From positions 117,986,001 to 118,050,000 of the forward strand of contig JBITNC010000001.1 of assembly GCA_050084985.1 (NCBI GenBank): a stretch of 64,000 nt of DNA. Direction: 5' to 3'. The stretch is from Nageia nagi (Eukaryota; Pinophyta). The position numbers and the translations under genes were made by a program. Below are positions 22,949 to 35,530 of the stretch, in pieces (positions within the stretch are counted from its first letter, which is position 1; the number at the start of each line of letters is the position of its first letter). The notes beneath the pieces are model-generated. The model saw only the letters and a list, made by a program, of their open reading frames with translations, was not told the DNA's origin and ran no database searches.

Positions 22949-23336
22949 AGAATTATAGATTTAAAACAAAAATAATACTATATGTGCCAATATTCCTAAT
23001 TTATTATTTTTTATGAGACATAATACAGGAAACTATCTATAATCTTTTAAATATGTTACTATAAACTCTTTTCTTGATATTAATCTTTTTAAATAGTAAG
23101 GTGAACCTTATATATGGAATTCTCTGGTTCTACCATTGTCTTCATTAAAAAATTCAATTCCACTCTTTCCTTCTCATATTAAAAAAATATCCATTAAATA
23201 TATTTTCCCTTTCACATAGATCTTTTTCATATAAAAACTATGTAGCATATTTGAGAATTCTAAACTTTGACACTTTTAAATCTAACCATAATCAATATGA
23301 AACGTTTTCTCTCAAATTTATCTTTTTCAATACATT
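22949..23336. other. Spacer before the 5' LTR
   Basis: No recognised feature. The last five bases, acatt (23332-23336), are the left target-site copy proposed for the following element. Confidence 0.4.
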
Positions 23337-24720
23337 TGTATATCCATACATGTTTTTTTCAAAGAAATAAGAAGATTCTGTATGGGTATACTCTTTTTGT
23401 AGCCATATTACTATTGGGACAGCCATACCTAGCCAATTTGGAGAATACATATTGAAGTTTGATTTTGGTGGAAGTTTGATAGTTTTGGCATACATATATC
23501 CCATCAGAAGTGTAGAAAAATCAAAAGAAGAAAGGACATAGCCAATTTTGGGATGTTTTCACAACAATTGATTTTGATGGAGGTATGATAATTGTTGAGA
23601 AGAAGGACATTGTCAAAGATCCAATGAAGTTAGAACAACGACATACTAAATTTTTTTCTTTGTGTCTTATGAAGCATTTGGTTTTGTCAAACTTCTAGCA
23701 AAGTGGAGAGGATAATATTTGGCTAAAACTCAAAATGGAATCCTTCACACACTTCCATCAGTCTAAGATTCCACCACAAGCAAAACTAGAAAAAATTGAG
23801 GAGAGTTTCAAAATATATGTAACATTGCATATCCCATTTTGGAAATTCAAGTCTTGACCATGGAGACTCAAACAAGGATGAAGAAGTTTGTCAAAATGAG
23901 CCTTTTGTTCAAGTATTTAGTTTCTATAGGTCTATCCGAGTGCAAGCACCTGTAGATAGTGTTGTAAGTTTAAAAAAGTACATTTTCTTTCCAAGAAGGT
24001 GATCTTAACCACCAGATCCAAGTTCTAAGCTCCAAATAGATCAAAGGCATCCAACTGCGCAAGAAATTATTCCAAAAACTTAAAGATTTGGATACAAATT
24101 GTAAAATAGATCATAATTAAATATGATACCTAGTTAGCTATATGTATTTTTATATATCAAAGTTTGTTAGAAGTTTTTTAGTGTAGATTCCTTAATAGAA
24201 AAAATATAAGTAGTGGTGTTGTAAAGAAGAAAGGGTTGGATACATTAGATATAGCCCCTATTTTGTACTTATGTTAGATGATAATAGAATATAACATGCT
24301 TCTTGATCTCTTAACTATGATTTATCCTTCATTGTTCTTAAATTGTTATGTGATCTCTTTATTCCCATTTCGCAGATTGCAAGAAATAGCTAGTAGTTAA
24401 TCTGTATCTATAAAGATTTTATATTTTTTTATTACTTAGAGTGTCATGCTTAATTTGGAGGCTGCAAAATCAAACTATTCGACTAGCTCAAATTCTACTT
24501 TAATGACTATTTAGGCTAGTCTAGATTTGTTTGATTCCCTTACTTTCATTCAATAAGTTTATTGCTTGTAATATTTGCTTTTTGTAGTTTATTTATTTAT
24601 TTTTATCAAAGGAGCTAATCTTCTTTGAATATAAGGTTTCTAGTGATAGGAAGTTCATCCTCATACTTACTATTGTAGATTTGATACACAGGCATGTGTA
24701 TTACCACATATTAGTAAACA
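23337..24720 (+). repeat. 5' LTR
   Basis: Aligns throughout with 34120-35530. Shared blocks include tgtatatccatacatg, caaagaaataagaag, gccaatttggag, tcttgatctctta and agtgtcatgcttaattt. Starts TG; its end ttagtaaaca at 24720 corresponds to ttagcctaca in the 3' copy. Confidence 0.9.
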
Positions 24721-24884
24721 ATAGCATAATTATTTTTAGTACACCCGATGGGATGATCTCATACCCTATTTATATTATGTATGATCTTTGTATCATGATG
24801 TAGACTCTGCTTGGATGAAACCTGATCTTTCTTAATAAAGGTTAAACCCAAGAAAAGATCCTTCAAGATCCATTTCTTCAAGTT

Positions 24885-26480
24885 TTGTTAATTATGAGAA
24901 TAAGGTCTCATACTAGGGTAGTCAAAGAATTCTCTCACATTGTAAGTCCTCCAAGATCTATTAAAACTCTTATTACAAAATCCAAGTCTCTCATAGATTT
25001 GACTCATATTTTGACCCCCATTGCATTGAATTCAATTTCACCTCCCATACAAAGGAATAAAATTAATCAACCTATTCAAATGGATAACCAAGCCACACCT
25101 TGGTTTTATCCAGAGTGGAATGCTTATGGAGCGCTCTAGATTGCAAATCCATGAGATTTTGATGCACACTACTAAAGCTTTGCAACATTGGGATACTTAT
25201 GGAAATACAATTTATGAACATTATCAAGATATTACAAAGATGGCAAAAAAACATAACATAGTCAACAAAGATGTGATGCTTAGATTACTTGCTATTTCTC
25301 TCTTCAAAAAGTTTTAGACTAGTACCGAACACTTCCACTTAATTTCATATCTAGATGGGCTCAACTTTTAGAACCCCTAATTTTGGAGTTTAATAAGGTT
25401 GGTGATCTTTACTCTTTATTGTATCAATTTACTATCATTTAAAGAGATCTTATGGAGAATATATCAGATTTCAATCTTAGATTTGCTAAATCTTAGGCTA
25501 CAATCCCCTTAGTTGTAAGATCACACTCTTCCATGGCTTTAATATTTTATCTCAAAGATTTTACTCCTAATCTAGGGGGCAAGAATCCAAATGGCTAGTC
25601 CCCAACAATTTTCTAAAATTTATAAAGTTTCCTTACAATCTAAATCTTCCCTCATTTTAGTAGGAAAGCTTCTTGTTAGGGTATTTACACCTATGACATA
25701 TGCACCTTCTTTTGCCATGCAACCTCCAATGCTAAATTAACCTCCTCTAAGTATAGCTTAGGAACCCTAGTTACAATTATCAGCTCTCTAACCTCAACTT
25801 ACTTTGCTTGCACCTATTCCATAATTAGTACTCCTTGCACCTGCTTCTAATAGTAATGTGTAGTAGTAAGAGAATCCCAACCAAATGAAGATTATTGAAT
25901 TGAAATATTTGGTGAGGACTCTATCCAACTAGAGGATAACTAAATAAAGAGCATCCCATAGGAGAGATTAATATGATCAAAGGGATGATGGACGATAATA
26001 TAGGAGGTATCCCTTGCCTAAAAGAGATCAACCACCACAAAAAAAGAAATCACATCGATATGATAGAATCTATATGTCCCCTGTGGTGCATAATCCTCCA
26101 CCTAATCAAGATTGGTGTAAAGCTTATAATGACCACCCTCATATCTAGAATACTTATCCCATATATCAACATCTGATGAGGTTAGCAACTAATGGAGGAG
26201 TTGACACTAGTTATTATGTGTATGAAGTAGCATCAAAAGCCAATTTTATGATTCTCTTGTAATCTTTGAATAAAGCAGTTGAAACTAAGTTTACAACCAC
26301 ATAGTTTCTACTCTAGAGGTAGATTCAGTCTCTCCCAACCAAATCTAATCAAATACCATCAGTCTCACATCCCAAGTTATTGTCAAATAGTCCTTTAGGC
26401 GAATATGCTTCCATGGATAAGCTTTTTCCAAAAAAGAAAATTCCTAAAAAAATAATGAGTTAATCAACCCTTTACTTCCG
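24885..26480 (+). pseudogene. Gag, decayed
   Basis: Structural Gag remnant. The N-terminal part (24885-25139) is open. At 25080-25320 two frames carry TPWFYPEWNAYGAL and DVMLRLLAISLFKKF. The capsid domain is best seen at 25320-25480 (SRWAQLLEPLILEFNKVGDL, then YSLLYQFT), followed by NISDFNLRFAKS and FYLKDFTPNLG. This is the plant retrotransposon gag domain layout. A Pro/Gln-rich linker follows (about 25700-25850, PPMLN, then LQPQL.LLAPIP). Basic, decayed sequence from 25950 to 26480 leads to the protease. Several frame changes and many stops. Confidence 0.75.
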
Positions 26481-26499
26481 TAGAGGTACAAGAAGGGGA

Positions 26500-27230
26500 G
26501 AAGGTAGCTAAGAGGTTTATATACCCATCTTTAACAAGGGACCAAAGAGAAAAAGAAGCTTTGTCCTATAAAAGGAAATATCTAGATGAGATTCCTTCTT
26601 GTATTTCTCCATACAATATTGTGGATGATTTAAAGAGTATACCATCAAGAGCATCACTCTTTGATGCTTTACGCATTCCTTGATAGATTGACCTATTGAA
26701 GGAAACACATACTTTATATTGAAAAAGATTATAGTTGGAATTGTAGTCTAAATGTAGGTGCAAATTTTTCATGTATGGCTAAAAATGAACCTCCTCCTTT
26801 ATGCATTTCCCTTTAGTTTGAAGGTTACATTGTACACAATTGTATGATAGATTCAAGGGCAGCCATGATTGTAATGCTAAATAAAGTATCAAATGACATA
26901 GAATTAACCTACACTAAGACTCTCGTAAAATTCTCTAGTTCAATGGTACAAATGTTAAAACCATTAGTGTAGTGAAATATGTCCTAATAAAGCTTCAAAA
27001 ATATCCCAAACTCTCAATTATATAGGATATCATAGTTGTTGACCTTCCTCTTATGTTTGGTTTGTTTATATCAAGAGAGTTTACATTCAAACTAGAAGGG
27101 TACCTATCTATGAATTATTCCTATATAACTATTCCATTCAAGAATAAAAAGTTTAAGGTAATCAATGAACTTGCTATAGAGTTTCTCACTAAGAAACTAC
27201 CTCAAGTGGGCTTGATAGGTGAGTAGGCAT
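26500..27230 (+). pseudogene. Aspartic protease region, decayed
   Basis: A linker at 26570-26690 reads YNIVDDLKSIPSRASLFDAL. The pepsin-like protease follows: NVGANFSCMAKNEPPPPLC at about 26750-26810, then FEGYIVHNCMIDSRAAMIV. The catalytic motif normally reads D-S/T-G; here it is D-S-R (26850-26858), a single-base change of the glycine codon. Later pieces (FSSSMVQMLK; IQDIIVVDLPLMFGL-like with stops; FTFKLEG-type) match the flap and C-terminal region of plant gypsy proteases. The enzyme processed the Gag-Pol polyprotein. Dead by the active-site change and stops. Confidence 0.75.
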
Positions 27231-27369
27231 TATTAACTAATGTTGTTGAAATGGAATTAGATTATATACATGTAGTTTTTGGAATCATAATAAAAAAAAA
27301 TTGAGAGAAAGGGTATGGGAAACTATGTAATTTGTAAATAAATAACTAATATTGTGGCCCATACCCTTT

Positions 27370-27800
27370 AGGAAGTAAGGGAAAAAGAGATATGGAAAAT
27401 GCACTTTGATGGAGCTAAATCAAAGAATGGTGTTAGGGTTGGGGTTATCTTGAGGCATCCATTTGGAGAAATAAAGAGACAGTCCTTTTATTTGAATTGG
27501 AGTTGCACAAATAATGCAACAAAATATGAAGCCCTATATCTAGGATTAGAATAAGCAAACAAATTAAATATAAAGTATTTGACTATTCTTGGTGACTCAT
27601 AACTGGTTATCAAGTAAGTGACTAATAGATGTTCATCAAAGCATCATTATCTTAAAAAATATAAAAATAGGGTATGAGATTTATTGGAAAGTTTCAATGC
27701 TCTCAATTTTACTACAATCCATGGGGAACAAAACATTGACACTAATGGCCTTAGCTCAAAAAGGATAGAAATTTTATCCAACTCATCATTGGTTGAGGAG
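27370..27800 (+). pseudogene. RNase H (archaeal-type-like) placed before RT, decayed
   Basis: The frame reads IWKMHFDGAKSKNGVRVGVI, LRHPFGEI, then NNATKYEALYLGLE-stop-ANKLNIKYL and TILGDS-stop-LVI. The first Asp (27408-27410), the Glu in YEAL and the Asp in GDS are the metal-binding residues of RNase HI, and all three are present. The wording matches the second, archaeal-type RNase H of Tat elements rather than the gypsy RNase H. In most described Tat elements that domain lies between the gypsy RNase H and integrase; here it lies between protease and RT. The stop at 27600-27602 replaces the usual Gln of GDSQ. Confidence 0.8.
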
Positions 27801-27939
27801 AAAAGGCATCTAGTTGATTTTTAAACCTTCCATCCTAGATAATGACTATTTTTGGTAAGTTTTTGATAATGATTAAGATATAAATGCTTCCCTATCTACA
27901 CAATTATTATGTTCAAACAACCAAGAGTCACATGTTGAG

Positions 27940-28960
27940 GTTTTTAGAGAAGAGGATGTGTTACAGTTGAGAAATAATACCTTGCCAAAAGGTGTTATAG
28001 CATTTGAGAACCTTTTCAATAGAGATGATCAATTGAGAAGAGAAATGATTTAGGTCCTCCTAAGAAATTTTAGGAGTTGTACATAGTTCCCAACAAAGTT
28101 CTAAAAATTGGTATAAGAAATTCATATAAAGAAATTTAGGAAATAGCCAAAATCATGAAGGATTTTGTTAGTGTCATGGCCTAAAGCTATGATGACTTGA
28201 AGGTGTTCAACAAAGATGTCATTCAATGCACCATTGAAATGAATTAAGGGGTAATACCTTTTTGAAAAAAAAAAGGCCATTAAATCCTAAAATCAAGGTG
28301 ATAATGCAATAAGAGATTCAAAATTTATATCATGTATAGATCATATATCCCATCAAGCACTCTACTTGGATGGCTAATTTGGTGTTAGTAAGGAAGAAGA
28401 ATGAAGATGTTAGGGGGTGTGTAAATTTTTGAAACCTAAACAAAGCCTTACTTAAATATAAATACCCTTTGCCTCCCATGGAACAAATTCTTCATACTAT
28501 TGCAAGATTTGAATTTTTCTCTTTCCTCAATGGCTTCTCTAGTTATAATTAGATCTAGCTAAAAGATGAAGACCAACATAAAATTGCATTCACTACAAAG
28601 TGGTGTCCATTTTCTTTTCAATGAATGCTATTTTATTTTTTCAATTATGAATAAACATTTCAAAGAGTAATGGATTATGTATTCATGGATTTGATCAACA
28701 AATCTATTTGGTATACTTAAATGATATTACAATTTTTTCAAAAATGAAGAAGGATCACTTGCAGCATCTCCAACAAACTTTCTTGAAATGCTAAGGATTT
28801 AGGATTTCATTAAATATGAATAAATCTATCTTTTCTATTGATCAAAGAAATTTACTTGGACATTTAATCTCAAATGATGGATTCTCCATTGATCCGAAGA
28901 GGGTGAAAGCCATTTCAAAGTTTCCATTTCATCTAACATCAAGAAGTTGCAAGCTACTTT
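27940..28960 (+). pseudogene. Reverse transcriptase with linker, decayed
   Basis: A linker (NTLPKGVIAFENLFNRDDQL at about 27980-28040, then IAKIMKDFVSVMA) leads into RT at about 28190. RT reads STWMANLVLVRKKNEDVRGC, VNF, NLNKALLKYKYPLPPMEQIL, FSFLNGFSSYN and DEDQHKIAFTTKW, in the standard order of the fingers and palm. The catalytic box at 28714-28725 reads Y-L-N-D, with the first catalytic Asp turned to Asn by one G-to-A change. LLGHLISNDGFSIDPKRVKA-type wording follows at about 28850-28910. Stops and frame changes are frequent. Confidence 0.85.
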
Positions 28961-29019
28961 GGGTCAAATCAATTTTATAAGAGGGTTCATTCAAGATTTT
29001 GCTAGGATTGTCAAACCTA

Positions 29020-29470
29020 TAATAGAACTACTCAAAGATAATATGTCTTTCAAGTGGACACCAAAGTGAGTGAAGATTTTAAAAAACTAAAATATGTTAT
29101 TATGTTCACTCTACTATTAAGGAATTTAAAGTTTTTAAATGACTATCTTATACACATATAGAGAAAAAAAGAGCATTTTTGCAGTTATAACACAAAATAA
29201 AGATAATAATGATGAGGATCACATAGCCTTCTTTAGCCAAAACTAGCATAGAGATAAAGATAGGTACAAATTCATTGAAAAACAAGTGTTCACTATCATG
29301 AAATCCCTTAACAAGTTTAAGCATTATATTTCTCATAACAAGATTATAGTGCTTACCATCCACCCAAATGTCTAAAATTATATTATGTAAGGTGAGATGG
29401 ATTCCAACAGAGCTACATGGATTACTAAAATTCTATAATACAAATGTGAAACATTTTCCAACCAAAGCAT
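29020..29470 (+). pseudogene. Gypsy RNase H, decayed
   Basis: After RT the translation reads FKWTPK, then FAVITQNKDNNDEDHIAFFS, YKFIEKQVFTIMKSLNKFKH and YISHNKIIVLTIHPNV. This matches the gypsy RNase H ('FxwtxexxxaF ... IxfxSkxLkxaexnYxxxEkexLAlvxalkkFrhYl'). The element therefore has two RNase H domains, one on each side of RT. Stops replace several Trp and Gln codons. Confidence 0.75.
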
Positions 29471-29639
29471 TTAAGGGAAGAGCTCTTTGTAAGTAGTTAG
29501 TACAAGATTAGAGCTTTGAGTGCATTATGATTTTCAAAGTTGAAAGTGAAGATAGAGAGCTTTAAGAAGTTATAGAAAAATAAGATAATTGGATAACTCA
29601 GCTTTGTATATATTTTGCAAGTGTTAAACTCTTTCCTAA

Positions 29640-30770
29640 ACTTAATACCCTTCAAAGGAGGATATTTAGATTAAATGCACTCATGATAAAGGATGTATTA
29701 TATAGCAAAAATCGTGATGGAATGTTGTTGATGTACATTCATTCATAGAGAGTTAAAAAAGATTTAAAAGAATTTCATTTAGGATTCTTTGGAGACACTA
29801 CTCATGATATACCATTGATGTTAAAAATTTACAATTAGGCTTCTATTGGCCTTCCTTATACATAGATTCATTCTAGATTGTTAAAGAACATGACAAGTGC
29901 CAAAAAGTTTTGGGAAGAAGAAAAATGGTATCCATGCCATTGCAACCTATTACTATAGAAGAGTCTTTTCATCAATGGGGACTTGACTTTATTGGAATCA
30001 TCAATATAGGTACCTTAGTTGAAAATGGATTCATCCTAATAACTACAAATTAGTTCACAATATGGATGAAAGCTTCTACTACCAAATATAAAGATAAAGA
30101 TACAATCATATCTTTGTTGGAGAAGATTATCACAAGGTTTGGCATCCCACAAAGTATTATATCTAGTGATGGTTTGACATTTCTAAGTGCCAAGGTTTCA
30201 AAGTTTGCCCTAAAATACAAAATCTATAGGAACACCTCTTCTAACTACTACCCTCAAGGTAATATATTAGTTGATTCAACTAACAAAAAATTGTTGAGAA
30301 TCCAAAAGAGGATGGTAGATGAAAACTAGATGGACTAAGATAAGAAGCTTGACCTAATGTTATAGGCAATTAGATCACTTATAAGTCATCAATAAAGAAT
30401 TCTCCTTATGTCCTAGTATATGGGAAATGAGAAATACTACCACCTCATATTGAGTTTCTTACCTTGTAGTTTCTCAACCGATATGAGATGAATGAAATAG
30501 ATCCATTGCAAATGAAAACATTTGTTCAATCTTATCTACCTAGATGGGCTCCAGAAAAACATAGACAAACAAATTTAGAAGAGGATTAACATAATAAATA
30601 AATAGTTTGATAAGAGGTATAGATATAATGTCACTTTCAATCTTAGAGACTTAGTACTTAAATGGGATGAAGATTATACCAAACCTGAATGTCATCACAA
30701 GTTCAACTCCCTATGATCTAGCTCATATACTATTGTTTGAGAAATCCAAAATACTACATTCGAGTTGGAG
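29640..30770 (+). pseudogene. Integrase, decayed
   Basis: The N-terminal zinc region is poorly preserved (about 29700-29920). The catalytic core contains WGLDFIG (first Asp at 29985-29987) and TRFGIPQSIISSDGLTFLS (second Asp at 30168-30170). The third position (30273-30275) reads Asp instead of Glu in NYYPQGNILVDSTNK, 35 codons after the second, matching the D-x34/35-E spacing. The frame 30066-30329 is open over 87 codons, the best preserved piece of this element. The C-terminal region continues to about 30770 with frame breaks. The conservative Glu-to-Asp change alone would cripple strand transfer. Confidence 0.85.
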
Positions 30771-31096
30771 GGGTCATATGGTTGGATTCTTTTGGTCATT
30801 ATCAATGGACAACATTAAAAGTTGTATACCATTCATTAAATATGTAAGGGTATTATATGTAAATATTGTCTATATTTTCAATGTTAAGTTTTCCTTTCAT
30901 ACAGTTTTCAAGGAGAATATTATATTAATTAGGGTAGTAAATGCCTTCTTATTCATTATAGTCCTACTAAAAAGCCATGCCTTAGTCATTTTCCCTTCAC
31001 ATTTTTGAGTAGTTATGAGCCTAGGGTTTTCAAAGCCTTCCATGATTCTAGCCTTCAAACCCAAGCCTTCTAACCAAATCTATAGATTTTTCAAAA

Positions 31097-33976
31097 ATGG
31101 ATAAGTCTTTCATAGCTCAAAATACTATTAGGAATAGGAATGAGAATTTTTTCAATACCAATATTTTGAGCCATATATATTTTAAGACTAAACCCTTCAA
31201 AGTTGAGAAAGTCAAAACTAGTTTCCTATAGAACCTCTTGTACCAAAATGACTTCATTGTACCCTTTATGTGGAAAATATATCACTTGTATCTTGAGTTA
31301 GTCAAAGCCTTAGTTCCCCTAACCAAAGATAAAATATAAAAGGTACAAAACAACTAAGGAGCCATAATTCTTTACTTGAGTCATTTCACCATGTACAAAG
31401 CCTTCTTCCACCTAGATGACAAGAAGCCTTGGGCTAGTGTGAAAGTGGTTGAATGAGATACTAATAAGTACCCACTTAAATGGTTCAACCCATACTTATT
31501 AATATTGACTATGGAGAAGAATAATTTTTACAAGATTTTAGGGTTCAATCCCAACTTATCTTGGCTCATTATAATGATCATTGTCCTATTCAAAGACAAA
31601 GATATCTAGATAGTGTAGCTAAAACATGTCACCATGGTATATCAAGAAATCAATAACCATTTTGGCTAACACCATGATTCATATAATATGGTTGGTGATA
31701 AGGTATCCATGAGGCTGACCAATAAAGATAGGGTAAATGAGTATCACCACCTTTCCCTTTTCTATTGGCACCTTCTTCATCAACATTTAGAGGTCTTCCC
31801 AGAGCTACAACTAACTCAGATAGATGAAAATAGGAATCCCTAAAGGGTGGAAAAATGGACTAGGGTTCTTAGCATAAGCAATTAATATTATGATTTTATA
31901 ATATACTTTCTTTATCCCACCTTGAACTTCATTTATAGCATAGTCCATCCTTAGCTATCAAAGTTGGTAATGATCAATTTGAAGCAGGGCCAATTTTGCA
32001 AGGGGGACGCATATTTCACCAAAAATTATACATTTATGATTTGAAATGGGTTTTATGAAAAATCCATGAAGCTCCCATTTTATGTTTCAAATTGGGTCTT
32101 TCAAATGAAGGTTACAATATAGGAGGATTATGTGGAAATATCATGTGGAGTTCCAAAAGAAAAGAAGGGAATATACATATATGCTTTAGGTTTTGATCTA
32201 ATTTAGGCCTATAATGAATTTTACTAGGAGTACCTCATGGCCAAAATGGAGAAGTTATAGCTGAAATAAATTTTAATGTCTTGGCCATATGACTTCTTGG
32301 GAGTATTCATGGTTCATTTGAATATGATAAATTCAAAAGCTCTAGATTTTGTTAGAGTGTCCATTGAAAATTTGAAAGTTTTAGGAACAACTTTGAAGAT
32401 GGATCATTTTTACTGGATGCACTATTGGATACCTCTTTCCTAACTTTTTGGAGGAAAATCTATATTTTAAATATCAACTACTCCTTTGCTTCAGATAGAG
32501 ACTTTAGCTTGCACAAGGATATCAATAAAAGCCTTGATAATTCTAACTAGCTAGAGAAAAAGAAGAAATGTTTTATGTAATATTGTGTGGAGAGAAAATA
32601 TAATTCATTATAATGGATGTGTGAATAGGACAAGAAATTCTCAGATGCTTATGATAAGGAATTTATCACAGAGCTTTAGAAAAAGAAAGTTAGGATGGTA
32701 GAAATGATTTTGAAATCTTTAAAGGGAAAGAGTAAAATGATTGATGAAGAGCTAGCATTGATGACCAAGTGAAAGAAATAGGCTATCATGTTGGAATAGA
32801 AGTTTCTATCTACCTCCATAAAGGCTAATTTCATAGGATAGGTTAATGAAAAACCCATATCAAAGGAAGAAAAGGTTTATCTAAAATAGTTAGAGAAGAA
32901 ATTTGCAAAGGAAGATGAAAAGAAAAGATGAGAACAAGGAAAGAAAGATGTTGCCTTGGACCCACTAACAATAGCAGCATTGACAAATCCAACAAGGAGT
33001 GGTTTGAGAAACACCACAAGGAGCAAAACATTTAGCATCAAATCTAACTAAACATTGAGTTGACCATGAAGAATGGCTATATTTAAGCCTTGGAGCTAGA
33101 AGTAGATGCCCTAAAAGGTACACTTAAGGGAAAAGAAGTAGAGTACTTTGAAAGAAGAGAAGAAAAAGCTACAAGGAGATATAAAATCCAAGTGGGCTAT
33201 TGATATGAAGAAGGATGTAGACATGAAAGCATCCATAGATAATTTTACTAAGATGAAGGTTGAGCTAAAGGAGAAATTGAAGAGAAATGATCATAATCCA
33301 CCAATCTAAGGCATACAAGAATTGGTAAAAGTAAGTTTACCTATTAAATGTTTTGAAGAACATAAAGGTTGGGTACTCGAATAAGATGATCCCTATTTTG
33401 AGTTTATTGAACTCAATCTAAGAGTATATTTTGTATTGTGAGAGAAATGTGTAAGAATATAAGATTGTGTTTGATTCTAAGAGAAATTTTGCCAAGATGT
33501 TGATGGAGAATTTAGAAGTCATCAAGGTGATGAATCAAAAGGATATCATAAACATTGAAATTTGTGATACACATTAAAAAGTTTTGGTAATGTCCTAGAA
33601 GGTGGTCCATTTATAGGAACTAATTTTGTGTATAAATAGATGTATAAAATCACTTAAGGTAGAAATAAGCAAATTGAATGGTGCTTTTATGGTTTTTGAA
33701 AGAAATAAGATTCCTTCTCTATACAAGGAAGGAAAAAGTGTATATACTTTGCATGAAATGAAGGCATTTTATGATATGCAACAAAAATCTCATGATATAT
33801 TTGTAGATTATTTTGATGATAATTTTTAAGATAATTTCTCTAAATTTTCCCAATAAATGATAAAGATGGAGAAGTGGGTAGCTGAATTAACAAAGCTAAA
33901 ACAAACATTACATAAAGCTTATCAATCAGTTCATTTCATTAGCCATGGTCATCCAAGAAATAAGCATACCATTTGA
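31097..33976 (+). pseudogene. Extra ORF between integrase and 3' LTR, unknown family, about 950 codons
   Basis: Beginning with an ATG at 31097 (MDKSFIAQNTIRNRNENFFN), a single long frame can be followed with scattered stops, mostly at Gln or Trp positions. Readable parts include LSHFTMYKAFFHLDDKKPWA, EEYHHLSLFYWHLLHQHLEV-like (31730-31800), YYDFIIYFLYPTLNFIYSIV (about 31890-31950) and KGDAYFTKNYTFMI. The second half (32560-33960) is Lys/Glu-rich and probably coiled-coil, ending with KSLKVEISKLNGAFMVFERN (33641 on) and MIKMEKWVAELTKLKQTLHK. I do not recognise it. Extra ORFs at this position are known in plant Ty3/gypsy elements. The minus-strand remnant at 59590-63400 looks related. Confidence 0.55.
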
Positions 33977-34119
33977 TGGAGAGTGGGCTAGTTCTTTAGC
34001 GATTTTACCAATGTATAAGGTATTATTTTTATAGTTATCAATTATTTTGTATGTAGTTTAAATATTTTAAGTAAGGGTTTGAGATTAGGTGACACAAATC
34101 CTCTAGGAAGTTACCAAAA

Positions 34120-35530
34120 TGTATATCCATACATGTCTTAACAAAGAAATAAGAAGGATTTCTATGGGTATATTTCTTTTGTAACCATATTACTATTGAG
34201 ATAACCATAATTAGCCAATTTGGAGTAGACATGTTGAAGTTTGATTTTGGAAGAATTATGATAGTTTTGGTATATATATATCCCATCGTAAGTGTAATAA
34301 AATCAAAAGAAGGAAGGACATCCAATTTTGAAATGTTTTTACAACAAGTAATTTTTATAGAGGTATGAAAATTGTTGAGATGAAGGATATCTCTAGAGAT
34401 CTAGTAAAGTTAGGACAATGACATAATCAATAATTTCCTTTATGTCTTATGAAATATTTGGTTTTTCTATACTTTTATCAAGGTGTAAAGGATAATATTT
34501 GGCTCAAAATCAAGAGGAATCCTTCACATACTTCCATCAATATAAGGTCCTGCCATAAGTGACATAGGAAAAGATTGAGGAGAGTTTCAAGATATATGTC
34601 GTATTGTATATACCATTTTGGAGATTCAATTCTTGACCATGTAGAATCAAATAGGGTCAAAGAACTTTTCTTGAATGAGCCTTTTGTTCAAGTATTTGGT
34701 TTTGATAGGTTTTTTTGAGTGCAATCACTTTAAAATAGTGTCATAAGTATTGTAAAGTATATTTTATTTTCAAGAAGGTGATCTCAACTGCCAAATCTAA
34801 GTTCTAAGCTCTAAATACATCAAAGGATTCCAACTACATGGGATATTATTTTAGAGACTTAAATATTTTAATATAGATTATAAAATGAATTAAAATTAAA
34901 TTCGATACAAATTTATTTATAGGTGCTTTCATATATCAGAGTTTATTAGAAGTATGTTAGTGTAGATTCGTTAGTAGGAAAACTATAAGTAGTGGTATTG
35001 TGAAGAAGGAAGGGGTCATATACATTATATATTTTCCCTATTTTCTACTTGTGTGAGATGATAATATAATATAACATGCTTCTTGATCTCTTAAATATCA
35101 TTTATCTCTCACTATTCTTAAATCATTATGTGATCTATTTATTTTTACTTCACAGATTGTGAGAAATAGTTAGTAGTTAATGCATATTTATGAAGATTTT
35201 ATATTTTATTATTACTTAGAGTGTCATGCTTAATTTAGAGGCTATAAAACCAAATTATTTTACCAACTTGGATACTTCTTTAATGAATTCCTAGGATGGT
35301 CTAGATTTTTTGATTTCCTTACATGCACTTGTTAGCATAGCAGTTAGATTTACTTTCATTTAGTAAGTTTATTTGCTACATTATTTGGTTTTTATTATTT
35401 TTCTATTTGGTCCAATCAAAGGAGTTGACCTTCTTTGGAGATATGATTTATAGTCCTAGGAATTATATCCTTAGAATTATTATCATGGATTTGATACATA
35501 GGTATGCCTATTACCACATCTTAGCCTACA
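34120..35530 (+). repeat. 3' LTR
   Basis: Second copy of the LTR at 23337-24720, starting tgtatatccatacatg and ending ttagcctaca. No convincing polypurine tract precedes it (ggaagttaccaaaa only). The copies differ by many substitutions and small gaps, so the insertion is old. Confidence 0.9.

Larger units (their letters stand above)
23337..35530 (+). mobile_element. Tat-like Ty3/gypsy retrotransposon, 12.2 kb, decayed
   Basis: LTRs at 23337-24720 and 34120-35530 bound gag, protease, an RNase H, RT, a second RNase H, integrase and a further ORF, all on the plus strand. The LTRs begin TGTATATCC and end in TACA or AACA. The flanks acatt and atgtt differ at two bases, which would fit an original ACGTT target whose CpG decayed differently on the two sides. 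The order with an RNase H before RT is unusual. Every domain contains stops, and no enzyme could be made. Confidence 0.85.

Noticed and set aside
31890-31960. Transmembrane segment marking an envelope-like protein
   Set aside because: One hydrophobic Tyr/Phe/Ile-rich stretch is not enough; no signal peptide or cleavage-site arrangement is visible, so I left the ORF as unknown.
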